8,889 bases of DNA from Sporomusaceae bacterium (GTDB lineage Bacteria > Bacillota > Negativicutes > DSM-13327): NCBI GenBank assembly GCA_027492445.1, contig JAPUES010000192.1, positions 1 to 8,889 on the forward strand, read 5' to 3'. Below are positions 1 through 6,763 of this stretch, piece after piece (within the stretch, counting starts at the first letter, position 1; each line of letters begins with the position of its first letter). Position numbers and translations under genes: made by a program. A model generated the notes under the pieces. That model was given only the letters and a program-made list of their open reading frames with translations, did not search any database and was not told the origin of the DNA.

Positions 1-34
1 AATTGTTAGAATAATATTTATTACAAAATTTAGA

Positions 35-47
35 AGTGATAATCACT
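35..47. repeat. 13-bp perfect palindrome, possible operator
   Basis: AGTGAT-A-ATCACT is a perfect 6+1+6 palindrome in the AT-rich stretch left of the restriction operon. It could be a binding site for a dimeric regulator of a gene beyond the left edge. No promoter or gene can be tied to it inside the window, and a palindrome of this size can arise by chance in AT-rich DNA. Apart from this and the hsdS terminator, I see nothing in bases 1-241. Confidence 0.25.
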
Positions 48-167
48 ATTAAGTTCACCTTACTCATTACTTAAATCAACATTAAATCCAATTCTATCCT
101 ATAAAATACAACATTCTGTTTTTTATATAAAACCCCTTTCCGATCTCAATATTTTATAAAATTCAGC

Positions 168-215
168 AAAAAAATGACCCACCATAGGCCCCATTAAAAA
201 AGAGACATGGTGGAT
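168..215 (-). terminator. Rho-independent terminator of the hsd operon
   Basis: Read on the minus strand, a nine-pair stem (ATCCACCAT with ATGGTGGGT, one G-U pair) encloses a 21-nt loop and is followed after four bases by seven T residues. It begins about 27 nt after the hsdS stop codon, which fits the end of the hsdMS transcript. The loop is long and itself contains a run of six T residues, so efficiency is uncertain. Confidence 0.8.
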
Positions 216-241
216 ACTGTTGCTTAGGAACATTCTTTTCC

Positions 242-1615
242 TTATTTAGCTTTTCCTTGTAGCACTTCTTTGAGTAGTTCTAACGCACTTTCTTCCTCAG
301 GATGATTGGTACCTAGCTCGCCTCTGAATGCTTTGGCGAGAATGGTTTTTTTTATATGGTCGATTTTATCGATGACGTTGCAGAGTTCTTTGGCTTTTTG
401 CTCATTTTCTAGGAGATGGTCGAGGATGCGGACGATTTGTTGTTGTTCTTGATAAGAAGGGACAGGAAGTATAATTTCCTTAATATCTCTCAAGTAAATT
501 GCTTGTTGAGCTGTCGCACCTGATATTTCCTTCAACTGCCGACTTATTATAGGCGATTTCATGAAATAGCATACCAACTTGCTTTGTATATTTTGAACCT
601 TTAACAAAATAACACTTCCTAACAAACAGAACACATCATCCGTATTAACAACACACATTCTCCCGACTGTAGCCCCCCTACTAACTATCAAAATATCCCC
701 TTTTTCTGGGTTACATCTCTTCAATGCTTTTTCAGCTGTTTCCTTTGAAACATATAAAATATTATCAAAGGAAATATAATTGTCTCTAACGTCTTTTGCA
801 GAAAGGAAAGGAATTCCTACATCTACTATTGGAGGGCGAAAATGTTCTCCGTCTGTAATCTTGGAACACAATTTACTTAGGGATTTTGCTTCCCAACTCT
901 CTATATCCACATCATTCTCTTCACGCCACTTTCTGGTCAGTTCCCCAGTAAAGGCTTTATGCAGTATGGCGGATTTTCTATTTTCAAAGGAGTCCAGGGC
1001 ATTTTGGGCAAGTTCCTTGGCACGGTCAAGCTTTTCGAAAAGGGATTCGATTTGGGTGACGATTCGTTGTTGTTCGCGGAGTGGCGGAAGGGGAAATGCA
1101 TATGTTTTTAATTTCCCTATACTGGTTCTTGCCCTTGTTATCCCTTGTGTTTCTGCTGATATTTGATTTCTGAAATCATTGCCGTTCAGTGCATATAGCA
1201 AATAATCTGTATTTACGAAGCTCTTTGGGACAAATTTCACCGCATCAGATGAAAGTATATATGCCTTTTCCGCATCAGGCACTTTAATAGCTCTACCTGC
1301 AGGCATCATTTTTGCTATTACAATATCTCCAGATTTAACCATGCTTCTCGAGATTGTCTTTGCATGCTCATGCGTTGTGTATTTTTTATTCTCATCTCTC
1401 CATCCATCCTCACCTATATTACTTAACTGAATAATTCGTACTTCTTGGTTTTCAGTATAATGTTCTCTTTTTAGGTTACTTCCAAAAGGACCATCCGCTA
1501 TATCTTGAGCTAAAATTCCAAACTTCACCCACAACCAATTCTCTGGCACCTCATAAGGCTTATCCTCATCCTTGACCAACGCCTCTTCCAGCGATACCTT
1601 CTCCTTCTTCGCCAT
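242..1615 (-). CDS. hsdS: Type I restriction-modification specificity subunit HsdS
   Basis: HsdS chooses the bipartite DNA target of the Type I complex and holds two HsdM and two HsdR subunits. The 457-residue length is normal. The layout is two target recognition domains (roughly residues 21-178 and 234-385), each followed by a conserved helical spacer. The first spacer starts PLPPLREQQRIV (about 176-187) and ends with ILHKAFTGELT; the second starts SYQEQQQIV (387-395) and ends with ILAKAFRGELG. These spacers form the antiparallel coiled coil that sets the distance between the two half-sites. The ATG overlaps the hsdM stop as TAATG, so translation is probably coupled; only a weak purine-rich site precedes it. 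The recognition sequence cannot be read from the protein. An A8 run lies in the codons for residues 423-425, and an 18-bp near-perfect repeat links the two spacers. No truncation is visible. Confidence 0.95.
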   Translation of the reverse strand: MAKKEKVSLEEALVKDEDKPYEVPENWLWVKFGILAQDIADGPFGSNLKREHYTENQEVRIIQLSNIGEDGWRDENKKYTTHEHAKTISRSMVKSGDIVIAKMMPAGRAIKVPDAEKAYILSSDAVKFVPKSFVNTDYLLYALNGNDFRNQISAETQGITRARTSIGKLKTYAFPLPPLREQQRIVTQIESLFEKLDRAKELAQNALDSFENRKSAILHKAFTGELTRKWREENDVDIESWEAKSLSKLCSKITDGEHFRPPIVDVGIPFLSAKDVRDNYISFDNILYVSKETAEKALKRCNPEKGDILIVSRGATVGRMCVVNTDDVFCLLGSVILLKVQNIQSKLVCYFMKSPIISRQLKEISGATAQQAIYLRDIKEIILPVPSYQEQQQIVRILDHLLENEQKAKELCNVIDKIDHIKKTILAKAFRGELGTNHPEEESALELLKEVLQGKAK

Positions 1616-3033
1616 TACTTGCCACCGCCCAAGCTTTTCAACTCTTTGACTACACTCAGAATCAAATCCACTGCTTCTTCAAGCTGAGCCGCTACTTCTT
1701 CACCGCTTTCTACTGGATCTTGCAGGTCTTCATAATCGAGAACGCTATCATCGCGAATTAAGCCTATATCTAAGCTATTACCTTTTTCAGCAATCTGCTC
1801 TCTAGTGAACACATTCCAGCGTTCATCTTGAATCGCGGACCGATCTTCAGCAGTATAGACTTTAATGAAATCAGCAAAATGATCCTCTTTAAGAGGTGTC
1901 GTTTTACCAAAGCTAGGCATATTAGTACGCATATCATAGATCCAAACTTCTTTGGTATTATCTTTATCTGTTTTTCCTCTGGTAAAGAATAGCACATTGG
2001 TTTTCACACCTTGGGCATAGAAAATTCCTGTCGGCAACCGCAGAATGGTATGTAGATTACATTTATCCAGCAAGTCAGCTCTGATCTTTTGTCCATCATT
2101 GTCTTGGAACAATACATTATCAGGCAGAACTACCGCTGCTCTAGCCTGACCATTTTTCTTTAGTGAGCGATAGATATGCTGAAGAAAATTAAGCTGTTTA
2201 TTGGACGTCATATACGTTAAATCATCGCGCGTTACCCGTTCCCCACCTTGCTTAGTACCAAAAGGGGGATTGGTGAGCACTACATCTAAGTCTTTGATCT
2301 GTGTACCCATACTAGATAGTGTATCACCTAAGAATATTTCACTCTCAATATCATGAAGCATGGCATTCATGAGCGCCAGTCGATGAGTCTCATGGACTAG
2401 TTCAACGCCAGTAAAGGCTTCTTTCTTTTGAAATTCTTGATCGTCCGGCGATAATTGGAATAACTGATCGGTCTTGTTCTTAATGTGTTGATCAGCAGCA
2501 ATCATGAAACCAAAGGTGCCACAAGCAGGGTCATTGCATTTTTCACCGGCCTTAGGATCTACAAGTTGTACCATGATATTAAACCGCGGCCGGGGTGTGA
2601 AGTATTGACCCGCCCCTGATTTTTTCTCATTGGCATTTTTCTCAAGTAATCCTTCATAGAGATTGCCCAGACCTTCTTCTTTGGCACTATACCAATCCAG
2701 CGTATCAATGGACTTGATGATTTTTTCTAAATTCTTGGGTTCATCAATATTGGAATTGGCCCCCGCATAAATTTGCTTGATTCTCCCTTGACCTTGTTCT
2801 CCAAGATCGAGGAGTAGTCTACGGTAGAACTTCTTTAAGTCTACCCCTTCTTGGGCTACAAGCTTATCCCAGCGGTATTCTGCTGGAATGTTTTTTTCCG
2901 TTTCCGTTTCTTTAGCCATCTTTAAAAACAAAATATATGTTAGCTCGGTGACATATTGATGATAGGTAATACCATCATCTCGCAGCACATTACACAAATT
3001 CCATAGCTTAGCGACGATTTCTGCATTGTTCAT
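1615..3033 (-). CDS. hsdM: Type I restriction-modification methyltransferase subunit HsdM
   Basis: HsdM transfers a methyl group from S-adenosylmethionine to N6 of adenine in the target chosen by HsdS, protecting the host, and is part of both the methylase and the restriction complex. Its 472 residues are close to the family norm. The N-terminal helical HsdM_N-type domain covers about 1-130. The SAM-dependent catalytic domain follows: GQYFTPR (142-148), motif I DPACGTFGF (168-176), and the catalytic motif IV NPPF (255-258), which marks N6-adenine or N4-cytosine enzymes; in Type I systems it is adenine. Motif I has F where many relatives have G (DPACGTGGF), but the core residues are kept. An AAGGAAGG ribosome binding site lies nine bases before the ATG. 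A promoter sits just upstream, and hsdS follows with a one-base overlap. The gene looks intact. Confidence 0.96.
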   Translation of the reverse strand: MNNAEIVAKLWNLCNVLRDDGITYHQYVTELTYILFLKMAKETETEKNIPAEYRWDKLVAQEGVDLKKFYRRLLLDLGEQGQGRIKQIYAGANSNIDEPKNLEKIIKSIDTLDWYSAKEEGLGNLYEGLLEKNANEKKSGAGQYFTPRPRFNIMVQLVDPKAGEKCNDPACGTFGFMIAADQHIKNKTDQLFQLSPDDQEFQKKEAFTGVELVHETHRLALMNAMLHDIESEIFLGDTLSSMGTQIKDLDVVLTNPPFGTKQGGERVTRDDLTYMTSNKQLNFLQHIYRSLKKNGQARAAVVLPDNVLFQDNDGQKIRADLLDKCNLHTILRLPTGIFYAQGVKTNVLFFTRGKTDKDNTKEVWIYDMRTNMPSFGKTTPLKEDHFADFIKVYTAEDRSAIQDERWNVFTREQIAEKGNSLDIGLIRDDSVLDYEDLQDPVESGEEVAAQLEEAVDLILSVVKELKSLGGGK

Positions 3034-3070
3034 TATTTCAGCCCTTCCTTATTCCTCGCATGTATGTTGC

Positions 3071-3099
3071 AATATAAATCCGTAAAAGAACCCTATCAA
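3071..3099 (-). promoter_or_regulatory. Sigma-A-type promoter for hsdM-hsdS
   Basis: On the minus strand, TTGATA (3094-3099) and TATATT (3071-3076) are separated by exactly 17 bases, close to the vegetative consensus (TTGACA-17-TATAAT). Transcription would start near 3064, leaving a leader of about 30 nt with the hsdM ribosome binding site (AAGGAAGG, 3043-3050). It lies in the only real gap within the hsd cluster. By analogy with hsdM promoters in other Type I systems, it would let methylase be produced without the nuclease. This is a sequence match only. Confidence 0.65.
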
Positions 3100-3123
3100 T
3101 GATTATGCATCAATTGGTAGGTT
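3089..3123 (-). promoter_or_regulatory. Imperfect dyad overlapping the hsdM -35: weak terminator or operator
   Basis: Arms 3089-3101 and 3111-3123 are imperfect inverted copies (AACCCTATCAATG and CAATTGGTAGGTT) with a nine-base spacer. There are ten or so pairs, one wobble and small bulges. In the hsdR transcript the hairpin would begin about 20 nt after the stop codon and be followed by CTTTTA, resembling a weak intrinsic terminator. In DNA it covers the -35 hexamer of the hsdM promoter, so it could also be a repressor site. The sequence does not decide between these, and the stem is AT-rich. Confidence 0.35.
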
Positions 3124-3143
3124 CGTCTTATTATAACACGATA

Positions 3144-6100
3144 TTAGCTTACCTCATATAAGTTGTCATTAATCTCCTGAATGACTTGTTCTAACTTGCC
3201 CCCTAGTATTTTATCGACCTTAGTAAAGCCACCATGACTTTTGAAAGCACCAATCGTAAATGCTTCTTTATCGATTACACTTTCTACTAAGAGCTGTGCT
3301 TCAATTCGATCTAGCCACCCCTCTTGAACTTTGGTCCACTGGTGCATCTTTTTTACTTTTTGCATGGCATTTTTTATCCGTTCGTCATGGTTAATTAAAG
3401 CACTGCCAATGGCTTGCTGTCTGATGAAGCTAATAATATCGGCGGTAATGTCCTCGTTGCTCATGGTGCGCCAGGCCGTATTGAGGTTGGTTTCATTATA
3501 GCCTTGAAGATCCAGCTCGATTTTTAATTGTTTGAGGGCTTGCCGAGTCAATTCTTTGGGTCTACGGCATACGATTTCTAGGGCTGGTATCTTATTCATA
3601 TTCTCCGCGATAAATTTACTAAATTGTTCAATGTAGTCTTCGGGCTTAATGGCTGTTCCATAGCCTCTCGTATGTTCCTTTAAGACATCAACATGGGTCG
3701 ATATAATAAGGCCGCCGCATTGTGAACCTATCTTCTGATCCAAGAAGTCGATGAGTTGTACATTGTCTGCCAGCTCTCGAATGATGGTTTCCACATCACT
3801 AAATTGGATGTACTTAATAAATTCATCGGGGTTTTTTCCTCCTGTAAGGTGTGTAAACTGAGTGGTTTGCTGTTCGTCATATTGCCGCTTTTTCCTTTGG
3901 AGCTTTGCCACCATCTGTTCTAGGGCAGTCTTTTTGTATTCGGTCGTAGAAAGAGCAGCCAGCTCATTGACGAGGGTTTTAAAATCAGTCGTAACACTCT
4001 GGACTACTGGCTTCATATTACTAATAGGCTCTAGTGAGTCATATAGGCCCACGGCATCATATACATTAAAATGTGTTTTCTTAATCTCTGTGCAGAGCCG
4101 AGTGGCTCTCCCTAGCATTTGTTCATATAAGATTCTCGATTTAACCCGTCTTAAAAAAACGATATTGCAAATTTTAGGTACATCAATACCTGTCGACAGT
4201 AAATCAACGGTAACGGCGATATTGGGATAGGTTTCATTTTTAAACTTTTTGATCATACCAAGAGGATCTTCGATAGAGCCCGTGATTTTTTTTATGGCAT
4301 CATCGTACACATCAATGCCCATATCACCATAAATTTCCTTTAATAATTTCACGATTAAATCAGCATGATTGTCTGTCGCGGCAAATATGAGGGTTTTCCC
4401 GAGGCCATCAGGATCGATATCCTTGGTGATCTCCTCAAGTACCACTCTGTTGAAATTTTCATTAATGACTTTTTTATTAAAACTTTCGATATCAAAATTC
4501 AGTTCATCAGGCAGGTTATCAATATTGAAAACCTGTCCTTTTTCCACATCGTATACGTCAACAGATTGACCTTTGTCGAAATGAATGCCTGCTTCTTTCA
4601 GCCGAGTGGTAAGGCGATGGGGTGGTTCATGATCTACCAAATAACCATCAATGACAGCCTCGCGATAAGTATACTTATATACAGGATCACCAAATAAGGT
4701 TTTCGTATGGAGTGCTGGAGTGGCCGTTAAGGCAATCTTGACAGCATCGAAGTATTCAATGACCTTGGTATATTTACTCACATAGTCGGCCTGCTCCCTA
4801 ATCTCTAGCTCTACCTCACCCATTTCTTTATCTAAAATATAGCCCCGATGAGCCTCATCAATGACGATACAGTCATACTCATCGACCTTGGGCATACTGT
4901 CCATGTCTTCATTATATAATACCCGTCTGACCATGCCTTGAACAGTGGATACATGAATCTTGGTTTCGCTATCAGGCCTGATATGTTCTATGCCCTTGAT
5001 GTCATAGATGTCATAAAATTTTTCTAAGCCTTCAATGACGACTTCTTTGAAGGTATCTTCTGCTTGATTGCCTAAGGCTTTGCGATCGACTAAAAATAAG
5101 ATTCTTTTAAATCGCTTGGCTTTAAGTAACCGATACATGATGCCAACAACTGTGCGAGTTTTACCTGTGCCTGTAGCCATGGCCAGCAGGGCTGTTCTTT
5201 GGCCTTTTCCAATGGCTTCTTCGACTTTTTCGATGGCCTTTATCTGATAGTCTCTCAGCCCTAGACCACTTTTACTTGCTAGGTATTCTGTATCTTCATT
5301 TTTTAATTGGTCATTAGCTGCACTTTCGTCAAACTCCATGAGTTTTTTTAAGCCTTCAGGGGTATACCAGCCCTGCAATGCTTTGGCGTGATTGGTCTCA
5401 CGGCGAATATCGATAAACCAAATACCTGATTTGGTTTCGATTTGCTTTAAATATTCTCTGCCGTTGGTGGAGAATAGAAACGGCACATAACAATCATGCC
5501 ATTTACCACAGGCATACTCCATGTGTTCTTTTTTGATGTTTTTTGCATATCTCTTGCTTTGATCAAGGTCAGCGGCAACATCTTTACTGCCTCTTTTGGC
5601 CTCGACAATACCTATCAATTTGAGGCCAATAAACAGAGCATAATCTGCCCTGCCATCGTTACCTGTTTTAGAATTGGTTGGCCACTCAGCAATGGCCATA
5701 TTTCTATTTTTCATGGGTCGAGTGCCTTTAGAGTAGCGAAGGGCTTCACTATCGGCTTCCCAGCCTGAACTTCGTAATTTTTCATCAATAATGCTGCGCG
5801 TTTCGGCTTCATCAAGCTCGATAAACAGTGCTGCTTTTTGCGATTGTTTTTTGCGTTTGGCGGTTATTTCTATTGTTGCTTGTTGTTTCAGTGCTTCTAA
5901 TGTCGCTGCTAGCTTTTTAGTTTCTTGATCAAATGCTGCTGTTAATTTATTATTTTCTTGTTTCAGATTTTCAATCGCAGAGGTTTGTGATGTTCCTTGG
6001 GGCTCAATGTATTCTGCTGGCTCGAAACTCCAGTCACCATAGGTCTGCATGAACCAAATGGCTAACTTGAAAGTCATTTTTGTCAGAACTTTTGCATCCG

Positions 6101-6407
6101 TCTCTGAGTGATAAGCATCATGAGCGGCGGCATTACGTTTGGTTCTAAGGCTATATAAAATATTGTTAATATCATTAGGTAACAAATCATTTCTTTTTAA
6201 GATGGTGATGCGACTGGCTAATTTACCATCAGCCGGTTCTTCTAGGTTGTCATAAGCAAACATGTACTTTACTACTAATTCGGCAAACATGCCTAGTTTA
6301 ATGAGTGTAGTATTTGAGTCTTCCTGTATGTTTTTTTCAGCAAGGACGCCGAGTTGCGTCAGCATAGGCCAGCGTTCTTTTAGAAATTCAAAATTACTAT
6401 TACTCAT
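3144..6407 (-). CDS. hsdR: Type I restriction endonuclease subunit HsdR (EcoEI-like)
   Basis: HsdR is the motor and nuclease of the Type I complex. It binds the methylase core at an unmethylated site, pulls DNA using ATP and cuts far from the site. Order within the 1087 residues: a DUF4145-like helical N-terminus (about 1-130, with RTKRNAAAHD at 88-97); a probable coiled coil (145-190); the HSDR_N nuclease with D255, E269-A-K271 and a QxxxY motif (Q283 to Y287); a helicase core with Walker A ATGTGKT (411-417), DEAH (517-520), TATPA (561-565), STGIDVP (738-744) and QMLGRATR (763-770); and a C-terminal region of the EcoEI_R_C type (about 870-1080). The EcoEI-like tail points to the Type IB group. 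AGGAGG at 6416-6421 lies eight bases before the ATG, which fixes the start. A promoter and a long leader with a perfect inverted repeat precede it; hsdM follows after 110 bp. All catalytic motifs are intact, so restriction activity is expected. An A8 run occurs in the codons for residues 705-707. Confidence 0.96.
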   Translation of the reverse strand: MSNSNFEFLKERWPMLTQLGVLAEKNIQEDSNTTLIKLGMFAELVVKYMFAYDNLEEPADGKLASRITILKRNDLLPNDINNILYSLRTKRNAAAHDAYHSETDAKVLTKMTFKLAIWFMQTYGDWSFEPAEYIEPQGTSQTSAIENLKQENNKLTAAFDQETKKLAATLEALKQQATIEITAKRKKQSQKAALFIELDEAETRSIIDEKLRSSGWEADSEALRYSKGTRPMKNRNMAIAEWPTNSKTGNDGRADYALFIGLKLIGIVEAKRGSKDVAADLDQSKRYAKNIKKEHMEYACGKWHDCYVPFLFSTNGREYLKQIETKSGIWFIDIRRETNHAKALQGWYTPEGLKKLMEFDESAANDQLKNEDTEYLASKSGLGLRDYQIKAIEKVEEAIGKGQRTALLAMATGTGKTRTVVGIMYRLLKAKRFKRILFLVDRKALGNQAEDTFKEVVIEGLEKFYDIYDIKGIEHIRPDSETKIHVSTVQGMVRRVLYNEDMDSMPKVDEYDCIVIDEAHRGYILDKEMGEVELEIREQADYVSKYTKVIEYFDAVKIALTATPALHTKTLFGDPVYKYTYREAVIDGYLVDHEPPHRLTTRLKEAGIHFDKGQSVDVYDVEKGQVFNIDNLPDELNFDIESFNKKVINENFNRVVLEEITKDIDPDGLGKTLIFAATDNHADLIVKLLKEIYGDMGIDVYDDAIKKITGSIEDPLGMIKKFKNETYPNIAVTVDLLSTGIDVPKICNIVFLRRVKSRILYEQMLGRATRLCTEIKKTHFNVYDAVGLYDSLEPISNMKPVVQSVTTDFKTLVNELAALSTTEYKKTALEQMVAKLQRKKRQYDEQQTTQFTHLTGGKNPDEFIKYIQFSDVETIIRELADNVQLIDFLDQKIGSQCGGLIISTHVDVLKEHTRGYGTAIKPEDYIEQFSKFIAENMNKIPALEIVCRRPKELTRQALKQLKIELDLQGYNETNLNTAWRTMSNEDITADIISFIRQQAIGSALINHDERIKNAMQKVKKMHQWTKVQEGWLDRIEAQLLVESVIDKEAFTIGAFKSHGGFTKVDKILGGKLEQVIQEINDNLYEVS

Positions 6408-6482
6408 GACTTTGGCCTCCTGTGTATTTGGTAGGGGAATTACTAGGTGAAAAATTCGTAAGATTAAACTAATGTGGAACAG

Positions 6483-6514
6483 CCATATATAAAACTATAA
6501 TATTTTATATATGG
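6483..6514 (-). promoter_or_regulatory. Perfect 12-bp inverted repeat in the hsdR leader
   Basis: CCATATATAAAA (6483-6494) and TTTTATATATGG (6503-6514) are exact inverse copies with an eight-base loop. The element lies about 7 to 38 bases after the predicted hsdR start point and about 75 bases before the hsdR ATG. It could be an operator just downstream of the promoter or an RNA hairpin in a leader of about 114 nt. No long T run follows on the hsdR-coding strand, which argues against an ordinary terminator. The whole segment is AT-rich. Confidence 0.5.
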
Positions 6515-6527
6515 GTATTATCGTATT

Positions 6528-6557
6528 ATTATATTTTTAGGTATAATTTCCCTGCAA
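6528..6557 (-). promoter_or_regulatory. Sigma-A-type promoter for hsdR
   Basis: On the minus strand, TTGCAG (6552-6557) is followed 18 bases later by a perfect TATAAT (6528-6533). A 13-nt alternating AT run abuts the -35 on its upstream side, followed by more AT-rich sequence that could act as an UP element. Transcription would start near 6521. The surrounding DNA is very AT-rich, so other -10-like hexamers exist; this pair has the best spacing and match. Confidence 0.55.
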
Positions 6558-6674
6558 TATATATATATAATACCATATTATTATAAAGTTTCTTAAAATC
6601 CTTCTTCTAAAACAATTCACCAACTGTCTATGCGCTGTATATATAGGTCACAAGAGACTAACAGTAAGCATATG

Positions 6675-6735
6675 AAAAGGGCGGGTTACATCCATAGAAT
6701 TTGCGTATTGCAAATACCATGATAGTATACCGCCC
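6675..6735 (-). terminator. Hairpin terminator after the 320-residue gene
   Basis: GGGCGG (6730-6735 on the minus strand) pairs with CCGCCC (6679-6684). Two mismatches and three more pairs extend the stem, and TTTT follows at 6675-6678. The long interior contains its own small hairpin (ATTTGC and GCAAAT). It starts about 30 bases after the stop codon of the 320-residue gene and ends well before the hsdR promoter, so it probably separates the two transcription units. The T tract is short, so termination may be partial. Confidence 0.5.
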
Positions 6736-6763
6736 ACCTTGACATAGAGTCACAGAAACTGAA

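Noticed and set aside
780..1166. Open frame on the plus strand opposite hsdS, and similar frames opposite hsdR and hsdM
   Set aside because: They lie fully within strongly supported genes on the other strand, have no ribosome binding site and encode no recognisable domain.
6453..6475. Five-codon leader frame (MAVPH) before hsdR
   Set aside because: The approximate location lies near the end of the hsdR leader palindrome, but it has no Shine-Dalgarno sequence. So short a frame arises easily by chance.
6557..6569. Alternating AT run upstream of the hsdR promoter as a phase-variation tract
   Set aside because: The run abuts the upstream edge of the -35 hexamer, so a change in length would not alter the -35/-10 spacing. 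It is more likely just AT-rich upstream DNA.
6655..6717. Minus-strand 20-codon frame starting MVFAIRKFYG
   Set aside because: It lies inside the proposed terminator hairpin, has no well-spaced ribosome binding site and is too short to support without homologues.
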